64,000 nt of DNA from Lewinellaceae bacterium (lineage in GTDB: Bacteria > Bacteroidota > Bacteroidia > Chitinophagales > Saprospiraceae), in contig JACJYO010000008.1 of NCBI GenBank assembly GCA_020636075.1, positions 62,001 to 126,000 on the forward strand. Reading direction: 5' to 3'. Positions 9,901-16,474 of the stretch are shown one piece after another; position 1 is the stretch's first letter; every line of letters starts with the position of its first letter. A program made the position numbers and the translations under genes. The notes under the pieces were generated by a model. The model searched no databases. It saw only the letters and a program-made list of their open reading frames with translations, and was not told the origin of the DNA.

Positions 9901-10081
9901 GCGGCAAACCAAAAGGATTGGCAGCCGGTGGTATGGCGGATTTGCCGGGCCAGGGTTTGAGTTTCAATTGTTCGGGGGAGGGCTGTTCGCCCTGAGCGGG
10001 GGGGTGGATCTTTGCGCTTTGCGCGGTCGCCAGGTTGGCGGCAAATGCAGCGAACAAAACCCACAGGAGGATTTTTTTCAT
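6992..10081 (-). CDS. Secreted M4 (thermolysin-like) metalloprotease with T9SS sorting domain
   Basis: A 1029-residue zinc endopeptidase exported to the cell surface or medium. There is a signal peptide (residues 1-20, ending ATAQ) and then an FTP/PepSY-type propeptide region up to about residue 270 (VYQGVPVYGGEVIAH, WHITIYPNLL). The M4 catalytic domain has zinc ligands H450 and H454 in HELTH, and the third ligand E474 in GALNESFADVF. The HINSGIPNRAFY segment carries the active-site histidine. A region resembling WD40/PD40-like beta repeats follows (residues ~640-900), then a C-terminal Por-type sorting domain (SVAPNPTSDLMRLAF ... GTYAVQVLAG). This is the usual pro-catalytic-CTD order of Bacteroidota M4 proteases; the inserted repeat region makes it longer than average. 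All catalytic residues are present, so it should be active. The terminator at 6917-6947 follows it. Confidence 0.95.
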   Translation of the reverse strand: MKKILLWVLFAAFAANLATAQSAKIHPPAQGEQPSPEQLKLKPWPGKSAIPPAANPFGLPQARYSPIGVSPSPATPVESIRTVRAENGLPIFFEGKTTASGSAESEEPVESRAIAYLASLKPSGIETPAAEFVARTTTTDASGDMHVRLDQVYQGVPVYGGEVIAHTSKGAFQSLNGRYYPTPKLATTVPALSAETAAQQVVADLGADQVKTDWTTEERQLIGGQELTTELVIYHPNRQLDAERLAWHITIYPNLLRRHMYFVDAETGAIIHHYDYTCEFVPKGSHPADAGGPVTASGLDLNNVNRSFGAWMDGSTIYLEDASQPMFNAGASNMPGSPIGAIVSLDAKNTSPEVQSTFDYALGASGSMVFNNKNAVSAHWNAAMSYQYYLSTHSRNSINGSGGNIFSFYNVSEADGSSMENAYWNGAAMWYGNGGAFFKSLAGGLDVGGHELTHGVIEKTANLEYQYESGALNESFADVFAVCIDRDDWLIGEDIVQVGATPNNCLRHMQFPNLGSPAQPKHVSEQYMGTQDNGGVHINSGIPNRAFYEFANTAGVGIDKAEKVYYEALQNYLVKSSQFIDCRIAVIAASKKLYGDAVANAAANAFATVGIGPGQGGNYQAELNVNPGTDYVLCVTNNGQNLNLADGNGNILATLYNQGVASRPSVNDNGSQIVFVNNAGHIIGVDLVYSPFDFYAGELSFEPIWRSAAISKDGRFLAAVTNVANNRIYIQDLPDPLGTTQTFFLYNPTYSQSQQATGEVQYADVLEFDYTGEYLMYDAYNELTNNQGENLDYWDIGFLQFWENNQFADGANAFISKLYSGLQPRSSVGNPTFAKNAPFVIALDFIDSISVRNDVIAVNLETGDEDYLYYDNGELGWPSYNRLDNAVIYSGTSTNGRNIYKRAVDATRIKGVNDESLFTLNREWGTWFANGQRSLMVGTNDPATNSLELSVAPNPTSDLMRLAFEAPEAGPVQVLVSDLLGRVVQQRSWDLPKGENQIEMNLQSLPAGTYAVQVLAGNTGAALKVVKQH

Positions 10082-10197
10082 AGAAAATCGATTTTTGAAT
10101 AACCGAATTGAATGTGTTAGTGGATGAAAATATCTGTAGCCGTCCGCAATGGATCAACAGCGGGGCAACAGCAAAGTTCTGCTTTTTTTACGGGTCA

Positions 10198-10243
10198 ACG
10201 TAACAACAATGCCGCCACCGGGCGTGGTCCGGTGCATTTTTTT
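10198..10243. repeat. REP-like GC-rich repeat, copy 1 of 3
   Basis: The core CAACAATGCCGCCACCGGGC followed by GTGGTCCGGTGCAT and a T-tract is shared with 11540-11591 and 19038-19087. The core has dyad symmetry (GCCGCCAC against GTGG-C-CG). This copy lies in the gap upstream of the protease gene and downstream of the AAA/DUF4143 gene, and is the most diverged of the three. Confidence 0.65.
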
Positions 10244-10279
10244 TAGCATGAATTTGAATAAATCTGCGGTACAGGTAAT

Positions 10280-11440
10280 TTAAGAAACCTTTCCTTCCCA
10301 ATCCCGCCAACTTATCAGTTTTCCGTTTGAAGTTTGAACTGAGTTGTCGCCGCCGTATACTACAGCGCAATGCTCCGGACTGGTACCGGCGATGCCTTGC
10401 CAATACTGTAGGTTTTGAAAATAGGATAGATTGAATGTTTTCCCTGCTTTGACCTCAATTGCGAATACTTCATTTCCGGCCTGCAAAAGCAGGTCAATTT
10501 CTTTTCCCGCCTGGCTTTGCCAAAACCAGGCATTCATGGGAATGCCGCGATTGAAATGATCTTTTGTCGCTTCGGATACGACAAAGTTTTCAAACAATGC
10601 GCCTTTATTATGGTAGTTTACAAGGTCTTCCATCCGGTTCAGACCCAATAGTGACGCGGCTAAGCCTGTATCGTAAAAATACAATTTGGAGGATTTTGTA
10701 ATTCGCTTATTGAAGTTGGCATGGTAGGGTTGGAGCAAAAAAACGACATAACTAGCCTGCAAGATGGAGATCCATGATTTAGCGGTATTTGGGCTTATGC
10801 CGGTATCGTTGGCCAATGATTGAAAATTGAGCAATTGCCCGCACCGGCCGGCACAAAGCCCCATGAAGCGTACGAACAGGTCAAGGTCCGGGATGTTTTT
10901 GAGTAGCCGTACATCGTGTTGGACATACGTTTCGAGGTAGGCCGGAAAAAAATCAACTGGAGCAATATTCCGATCATACAACCGTGGGTAACCACCACGG
11001 AAAAGCAAATCCTCCAATGTGTTGAATGGCAAACCTGCCATTTTTAGCTCGGAATACGAAAGCGGTAACAGCTTTTGAACAGAAGTGCGGCCAGCCAGAG
11101 ATTGCGAAATATGGTCTGACAATAAAAAGTTTTGTGAACCGGAAAGCACAAAGAACACATCTGGTTGATTATCTACGATTCCTTGCAAGTAGGAAAATAG
11201 TTCCGGAGTACGTTGTACTTCATCCAGAATGGCCCCGTTTGGCAGGTTGGCCAGGAACCCTCGTGGATCGCGTAGTGCAAATTGCCGTGTATCCGGTTCT
11301 TCAAGTAAAAAGTACGGCAGATCCGGAAACAAGTTTTTTATCAGGGTGGTTTTGCCCGATTGCCTGGGCCCGGTCAGGAACAGGACCGGGTATTTATGTT
11401 GCATTTCGAGCAATTTGGGAGCTAAGTGGCGCGGTATCAT
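10280..11440 (-). CDS. ATP-binding protein, AAA_14 / DUF4143 type
   Basis: A 386-residue protein of a common prokaryotic family with an N-terminal AAA ATPase and a C-terminal DUF4143 domain. The Walker A motif GPRQSGKT lies at residues 24-31, and the Walker B strand AILDEVQ near residue 72. The C-terminal domain ends with a nuclease-like fold signature (GKEIDLLLQAGNEVFAIEVKAG), in which the spaced D and E-x-K residues match the PD-(D/E)XK pattern. Members are abundant, often horizontally transferred and of unclear function; roles linked to toxin-antitoxin or DNA processing have been suggested for the wider group. It stands alone, with repeats on both sides (10198-10243 and the long palindrome at 11467-11515 just upstream of its start). 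It is intact with no frameshift. Confidence 0.88.
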   Translation of the reverse strand: MIPRHLAPKLLEMQHKYPVLFLTGPRQSGKTTLIKNLFPDLPYFLLEEPDTRQFALRDPRGFLANLPNGAILDEVQRTPELFSYLQGIVDNQPDVFFVLSGSQNFLLSDHISQSLAGRTSVQKLLPLSYSELKMAGLPFNTLEDLLFRGGYPRLYDRNIAPVDFFPAYLETYVQHDVRLLKNIPDLDLFVRFMGLCAGRCGQLLNFQSLANDTGISPNTAKSWISILQASYVVFLLQPYHANFNKRITKSSKLYFYDTGLAASLLGLNRMEDLVNYHNKGALFENFVVSEATKDHFNRGIPMNAWFWQSQAGKEIDLLLQAGNEVFAIEVKAGKTFNLSYFQNLQYWQGIAGTSPEHCAVVYGGDNSVQTSNGKLISWRDWEGKVS

Positions 11441-11466
11441 TGTGCAAAATTTGCAACGAAGATAAA

Positions 11467-11515
11467 TTTTTTATTGACAAATCCGCAATCGAATTGCGGA
11501 TTTGTCAATAAAAAA
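11467..11515. repeat. Long perfect palindrome upstream of the AAA/DUF4143 gene
   Basis: Two 23-base arms (11467-11489 and 11493-11515) are exact reverse complements around a 3-base loop. The inner part reads TTGACAAATCCGCAAT. It lies 27 bp upstream of the ATPase start. The A/T-rich outer ends make it resemble a bidirectional terminator, but a protein-binding operator or a mobile-element end is equally possible. Confidence 0.75.
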
Positions 11516-11539
11516 CCGCTTGCAAATTGAATAGATCAG

Positions 11540-11591
11540 CGTAACAACAATGCCGCCACCGGGCGTGGCCACCGCATTTTTTCCCAGAAAT
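11540..11591. repeat. REP-like GC-rich repeat, copy 2 of 3
   Basis: This matches copy 1 over GTAACAACAATGCCGCCACC and copy 3 over the GCGTGGCC-CCGCA-TTTTTCCCAGAAA half. It lies at one end of a 660-bp stretch (11441-12103) without a convincing gene. Confidence 0.7.
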
Positions 11592-11814
11592 AACAGACCA
11601 GCCGCCAATCCCAACGGATATCGTCGTGCAGAAAACGCTGGTGGCCCAGTTTGATCCGGCTGACCGATAAGCGGGATGGTAAAAGCAGATGCTCCATTAT
11701 GCTAAATCTATTCAGCAAAAACCAATCATTGTGTTGAGTTGATTCAGCAATTTTTGAAAAAATTCCAGGTATTTCTGCACTCCAAAGTCTGAAGACTTCG
11801 CGTAGCAGCTGCTG

Positions 11815-11928
11815 ATTTGAATATCGAATGCAGAACAAAGAATTTCGAATGTCGAAGTGGCGTACATTATCCGAAATGTTGTAATACTTCGATATTCGAA
11901 ATTCCGTGTTCGATATTCTGCCTTCAAA
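11815..11928. repeat. Intergenic inverted repeat built of ATATCGAA/TTTCGAAT oligomers
   Basis: The left arm (11815-11857) contains GAATATCGAATGCAG and AATTTCGAATGTCGAAG. The right arm (11888-11928) is its near reverse complement (CTTCGATATTCGAAATTCC...TTCGATATTCTGCCTTCAA). Reverse translation of such elements gives the characteristic FDIR/FRIS-rich spurious peptides seen in many Bacteroidota intergenic regions. Similar elements of different sequence lie at 39191-39324 and 63740-63896. Confidence 0.7.
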
Positions 11929-12103
11929 ACCCCACCGCCTCCCCATTCCCCGCCAGTACAAACGCCGCCCAATAAAACGGGTGCATCCTCCTCCCGAACC
12001 TTTGCTACTGATCTTCCGGTAAAAGCTGCGTTTTATTGGAGTAGGCTTGCCTTGCAATAAGAATATAACCCTATGGCAAACCTACTCCTGCAATTATCGG
12101 TTA

Positions 12104-13714
12104 TCAATACATTTCTATTTTATCAAAAACAAAATTGTCTCCGCCGCCTTTGCCCAGGATCATGATCATGATCGATTTGATCTTGTCCAACACTTGGTTA
12201 TCGCCTGGCGAACCGCCAACCACCGGCGAAGTCAAATCTTCGAACATGAAGTTTACCACCTGATTCGTGCCCGGTTGCAGGGTAACAGCACTCGAATTGT
12301 TTTTCCAATAGCGGTTTTGATGGTCGTAGATGTAAAAATTCAGGTAGACCGGCTTGTTGTTTTCTTTTATAACCAGCCGGGCGCCCTGGAAACCTTCCAG
12401 GCCAAAATAACTGCCTGAAGGCAGTCCGTACCGGAGTTTCACCTGGACCATACTTTGGCCCACGGCACTTTGCATCTGCAGGTCGCAATCGTCGCCGTTG
12501 CAATTGATGTAATTGAAGGTGCTGTACTGCGGATTCTGCGAATATGTTCCGGCGGCAAAGTCGGTCCGGCGCTCCAGGATGGTGACTGGGTTTCCGGTGC
12601 TGAGGAGCAGGTTGGTATTGATATCCTGACTTGTGGCCGTATTGTAATCGATCCAGCATTTCCGGGTAGGCGGTGATGCGGCTTGAGATTGTTGCGGGTA
12701 AGAAAGGGGAGGATTGCCCGAGGGGGTTTGCCAGGTGTCGCATTGAAACTCCTGCGTGCCGGTGGGTTTTTTAAAATTGTCTAAAAGGCTGTTGGCAATA
12801 GCGGCTACCATTTCTTCAAAAAAAGTGGGCAGCGTATCCCAGGGATTGTAATCCGGGTCATGCGGATCATTGGTGATGTAAAACCATTTAATGCCGGCAT
12901 TTTGGAGGGTTTGAAAGCGGGTTTTCCAGGTTCCGGTGCTCAGCGAATGTAGCAGCACGACGGCTTTTTCTTTCTGCGCGGTGGTCATGTACGAAAAATT
13001 GACCCCGGCATCGAAATTGGCCGTATAGTTTTCATAGACACAGGAAAGCGCATCAATAGAAAAAAAATTGCTGTTGGGCTGGACGCCAAAGTTTTGGCAA
13101 ACCAGTGCTGTGCTGCTTTTGCCCCGGACATAAGCTTGGAAATTTTGGTACCATTGGACGTGGGCTGCGTCAGGCGAAGCCTGGTCCAGAAATATGCCAT
13201 CAATATTATAAATAGAATACCACCGGTCTACGTCGGTATGCATATCCGAAAGATCCCGGCTATAACACAAATTGGAAGGATCGCCCGTATAGGTATCTGC
13301 CAAACAGGTAAATACATAGCCAATCACCTTGCCGCCTGCTGCGCGAATGCTGTTTATCGCTGCCGTGTAATTGGCATCTGCACTGGTGCCGGGGCCATTG
13401 CTTGGGTTGGCAATAACAACAAGGCGATCGCCCAGTACCTGGGCAGCAGCAACCAGCCTGGTCCAATCAGGATTATTTTGCTCGCCAGGGTTGGCAAAAC
13501 CACTCGGATAGATATACGCCGGCACAATAATTCCCATTTCAAGCGGCGAAATACTGATTGCCTGCTTTTCCATGGGCGGCTCCGCCAGCATCTTGACTGG
13601 TGTGGCGGCCATGCCGCATAGCAACAACGTGGCGACAAACCATTGCGCGAAGCGAATGCTGTTTTTGAAGTGGATACTCGGGGCTTCTGAATTAAAAATC
13701 ACTTGGTTTAACAT
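12104..13714 (-). CDS. Spherulin-4-like secreted protein (possible GH135-type glycoside hydrolase)
   Basis: A 536-residue protein with an N-terminal hydrophobic export segment (about residues 24-45). A spherulation-specific family 4 domain spans residues ~58-300. Matching features are GIIVPAYIYPSG, VVIANPSNGPG, GKVIGYVFT and the acidic strand-end pair IDGIFLDQASPD, which fit the TIM-barrel pattern of this family. The fungal relative Sph3 defines GH135, an endo-acting hydrolase on galactosaminogalactan, so a role in exopolysaccharide turnover is plausible; that is an inference by family. The C-terminal ~190 residues (from QEFQCDTWQTPSG) look like a beta-rich accessory domain, possibly carbohydrate binding, which I cannot name. 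No T9SS domain is obvious. It lies directly upstream (in transcriptional order, downstream) of the TonB-dependent receptor gene on the same strand, separated by 62 bp. Confidence 0.82.
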   Translation of the reverse strand: MLNQVIFNSEAPSIHFKNSIRFAQWFVATLLLCGMAATPVKMLAEPPMEKQAISISPLEMGIIVPAYIYPSGFANPGEQNNPDWTRLVAAAQVLGDRLVVIANPSNGPGTSADANYTAAINSIRAAGGKVIGYVFTCLADTYTGDPSNLCYSRDLSDMHTDVDRWYSIYNIDGIFLDQASPDAAHVQWYQNFQAYVRGKSSTALVCQNFGVQPNSNFFSIDALSCVYENYTANFDAGVNFSYMTTAQKEKAVVLLHSLSTGTWKTRFQTLQNAGIKWFYITNDPHDPDYNPWDTLPTFFEEMVAAIANSLLDNFKKPTGTQEFQCDTWQTPSGNPPLSYPQQSQAASPPTRKCWIDYNTATSQDINTNLLLSTGNPVTILERRTDFAAGTYSQNPQYSTFNYINCNGDDCDLQMQSAVGQSMVQVKLRYGLPSGSYFGLEGFQGARLVIKENNKPVYLNFYIYDHQNRYWKNNSSAVTLQPGTNQVVNFMFEDLTSPVVGGSPGDNQVLDKIKSIMIMILGKGGGDNFVFDKIEMY

Positions 13715-13776
13715 GCGTTATGCTTTTAAATGATGAAAATGAAATGGATTGTATTTCACCAAATGTCACTTCAGGT

Positions 13777-16416
13777 TTACACCCCACTTCCAAACGTATA
13801 CACCACCCGTGCCAGCACCTGCCGCCCGATTTTCGGCAAACCGGGGAACCGGTACTTGTCATTCAGAATATTGGTAGCCGTCACATCAAGGGAAAGGTTG
13901 GGCCATTGGTACCCGATGCTGGCATCCACCACACTATGGGCAGGTATCACGCCTGCGTAAATGCCTTCAGCCACCTTCCATTTGGCGATATACTGCATAT
14001 TGAGATTGGCACGAAAACCCAACGCCGGCAATTGCCAATAGTATAATCCCAGAATGAATTTGTCTGTTGGTGGGGCAATGCCTCCTGCAGACTTGAAGGC
14101 GTGCCCATACGTTCCATGGAACATCAGGGTTTCCATAATGGAATATTGGAAACCAATATCCAAAACAGTTGTATTGATTTTTCTGGCGTTTTTGATGCCA
14201 TAGGCCAGGTGCGGAAGTCCGCCCTCGGGCATTTGCTCGGTTTCCACCAATCCCAGGGGGGTAGTGGGTGAAGCAAACGAAGCGGCTGCTTGTTGGAAAA
14301 TGGCCGCTACTTCGGCAGGCGTAAGGCCATAGTTGGCCAAAGTGGCCGGATCAAGGGTGCTGTTTACAACTGTTGCCAGGTCTTCCGGCAACGTTGGCAG
14401 GAATACCAATGCACCTATTTGAACAGCTTGGGAATCGTCATTCTTTAGCGTTCGCAGGGAAAACTCTGCCAGCACCTTTAGTTTGTCAGTAAGGCGTCCA
14501 CTATAGCCCAGCTCGAAATTTTTTTGATTACTTAAACCAAGTGGTTCGTTGTTTTCCAATGGACGGTCGGTTATACCCTGCGAAAACCCGCCGATATTCG
14601 GGATCTCGGATTGCAGGTAGGTAATCAATTCCGAGGGCAGGGCATTGCCCAGGGCAGCCAACACAACGGCATAGCCAGCCTGCAGGGGCATGCCAATGCC
14701 GGGCGTCTCACCTACGCCGGGGATAAAACTCACGGTACTGGGGTGCTCCGCAAAAGTTTGGGCTTCCCTGCCACCCAAATACCATACATCGAATGCGCCA
14801 TAATTGACTAGTGGAAAATCGGGATAGAGGGCAATCATAGTTGGCGCACGGCGGCTTAGGTTATAGTTTATCCGGAATGTATTCTGTTCGTTGATCTTAT
14901 ACAATAAAGCAGCCCCCGGCGAAAAGGCAACTTCCTTGAAAGTCTTGAAATAGTCCATCCGCCCGGAAAGCACCAAATCCAGCTGATCGAACAGCGCCGT
15001 TTTTGTTTGGGCATATCCTCCGGTAAAGTCGTAGTTGTCGTTGTCCTCATACCGGCCGAAGATTAAACCCTGCGTATTCATCCTGGAAAGTGTAAAATCG
15101 CCGCCCAGAATGAGCCGGGTGTGTATGGGCCGAAGGTGGAGGCCGTATTGTACTTGGCCCTCCCAGTGCGTACGACCGAACGAAGCGATCTGACCCGACC
15201 GGTAGTTAAAACTTGGATGGTCATTGTTGAATCCTCCGGATTGATTGATCGAAAGTTGGGCAAACAAATTACCGTACCGGGCTTTCAGCATCCCAAAGTA
15301 TTCATTGCTTTGCGTTAACGCCTCCCCAAAGGGCTGCCAATACAACCCTTCGTAACGGCTAAACCCGCCACTGGCCGAAAAGGACAGGTCGTATGCAGGA
15401 CGGAATTCAATGGTCGCATTGGTGCCATAGCCCAAATTATCTTTCCGTAGACTCCCTTCGGTGTTGTACACGACTTCGCCGGTTCTCGGATCAATGATTT
15501 CGTCATGCATTTGTGCCATGCTGGTGCTGTCAGCCGGGTCATTCGGGTCTAATTTCCAATCGTTGGAGCGCCGGAAATTGGCGTTGACTTTGTACCCGAA
15601 TTTTTCATTTTTGGAATGCCAGGCATGGCGGATGGAGGTTTGGAAGGTGGCGCGTTCGCCCCCCACGACTTCGACGGAGGTGCCGGGGTATTTAAAGGGA
15701 TCTTTTGACTGGAAATTGACGACGCCTTGCGTAGCGCCGGGTCCATAAATGGCTGTAGCGCTCCCCCGCACCACTTCGACCTGATCCATGTCAAGCACAC
15801 TCAGGGCGGAATTGGACGGTTCAAAATAGGCCAAGCCCGGGAAAGTCAAGGTCCGGTTATCCAGAATTATTTGTGTATAATTTGCCAATAAGCGCCCCCC
15901 TATCCGCAGCCCGATATTGTTTCGCTCCGTGCCTTGTTTCTCGATATGCACGCCGGGGGTGTATTGGAGTACCAGCATCGGGCTGGAGAGCACCTGCGCT
16001 TCCAGCATGGCCGTGGGCACGGTGGAAATCGCAGCCGGCGCATCGTATATTTTTTCCTTCCAGCGGGAGGCAGTGATCACCACCTCTTCACTGGTATAGC
16101 TCTCTGCGTATAACAGAATATCCAGGTATTCCGAGTCTGCATTGACGACCAGCTCCCGGGTTTTATAGCCCAGGCAGGCGACTGCCAGCGTGAGGGGCAG
16201 GGGCTCCGAGGTCGTGAACCGGAAGCTGCCGTCTTGCCCGGTGACGGCGCCCGTCCTGGTCCCTTTTACCTGTATACTGGCCCCGATGAGCAGGTCGCCG
16301 GATGCAATGTCGTGTACAAAGCCGGAGACGGTGGTCTGGGCATGTATTGTTGTGCTGAGCAAAAAAGAGAATGTCAGCAACAGCCAATTGCCTTGAAATA
16401 TTGGTGTGGTTTTCAT
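13777..16416 (-). CDS. TonB-dependent outer-membrane receptor with carboxypeptidase-like regulatory domain
   Basis: An 879-residue outer-membrane transporter. A signal peptide (residues 1-26, ending TIHAQ) is followed by a carboxypeptidase-regulatory-like domain (about 28-110; TVSGFVHDIASGDLLIGASI ... GYKTRELVV). The plug domain (~120-235) includes VVITASRWKEKIYDAP and the conserved phrase VEVVRGSATAIYGPGATQGVVNF. A 22-stranded barrel with many aromatic strand ends makes up the rest. No SusD partner lies next to it, so it is not a classical polysaccharide-utilisation pair. The gene 62 bp downstream encodes a spherulin-4-like hydrolase, and the two may form an operon for using or remodelling a glycan; ligand identity is otherwise unknown. 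The gene is intact. Confidence 0.93.
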   Translation of the reverse strand: MKTTPIFQGNWLLLTFSFLLSTTIHAQTTVSGFVHDIASGDLLIGASIQVKGTRTGAVTGQDGSFRFTTSEPLPLTLAVACLGYKTRELVVNADSEYLDILLYAESYTSEEVVITASRWKEKIYDAPAAISTVPTAMLEAQVLSSPMLVLQYTPGVHIEKQGTERNNIGLRIGGRLLANYTQIILDNRTLTFPGLAYFEPSNSALSVLDMDQVEVVRGSATAIYGPGATQGVVNFQSKDPFKYPGTSVEVVGGERATFQTSIRHAWHSKNEKFGYKVNANFRRSNDWKLDPNDPADSTSMAQMHDEIIDPRTGEVVYNTEGSLRKDNLGYGTNATIEFRPAYDLSFSASGGFSRYEGLYWQPFGEALTQSNEYFGMLKARYGNLFAQLSINQSGGFNNDHPSFNYRSGQIASFGRTHWEGQVQYGLHLRPIHTRLILGGDFTLSRMNTQGLIFGRYEDNDNYDFTGGYAQTKTALFDQLDLVLSGRMDYFKTFKEVAFSPGAALLYKINEQNTFRINYNLSRRAPTMIALYPDFPLVNYGAFDVWYLGGREAQTFAEHPSTVSFIPGVGETPGIGMPLQAGYAVVLAALGNALPSELITYLQSEIPNIGGFSQGITDRPLENNEPLGLSNQKNFELGYSGRLTDKLKVLAEFSLRTLKNDDSQAVQIGALVFLPTLPEDLATVVNSTLDPATLANYGLTPAEVAAIFQQAAASFASPTTPLGLVETEQMPEGGLPHLAYGIKNARKINTTVLDIGFQYSIMETLMFHGTYGHAFKSAGGIAPPTDKFILGLYYWQLPALGFRANLNMQYIAKWKVAEGIYAGVIPAHSVVDASIGYQWPNLSLDVTATNILNDKYRFPGLPKIGRQVLARVVYTFGSGV

Positions 16417-16474
16417 TTTGTGTGTGTTTGATGTGGCTGCATTTTCTGCTGTTTTTAAATACCGGGGTTGATAT

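Noticed and set aside
11536..12057. A 173-codon minus-strand open frame
   Set aside because: It is made mostly of the oligomeric inverted repeat at 11815-11928 and the REP-like copy at 11540, with compositional bias and no family signature. I treat it as non-coding, although a degraded gene cannot be excluded in the 11600-11800 part.
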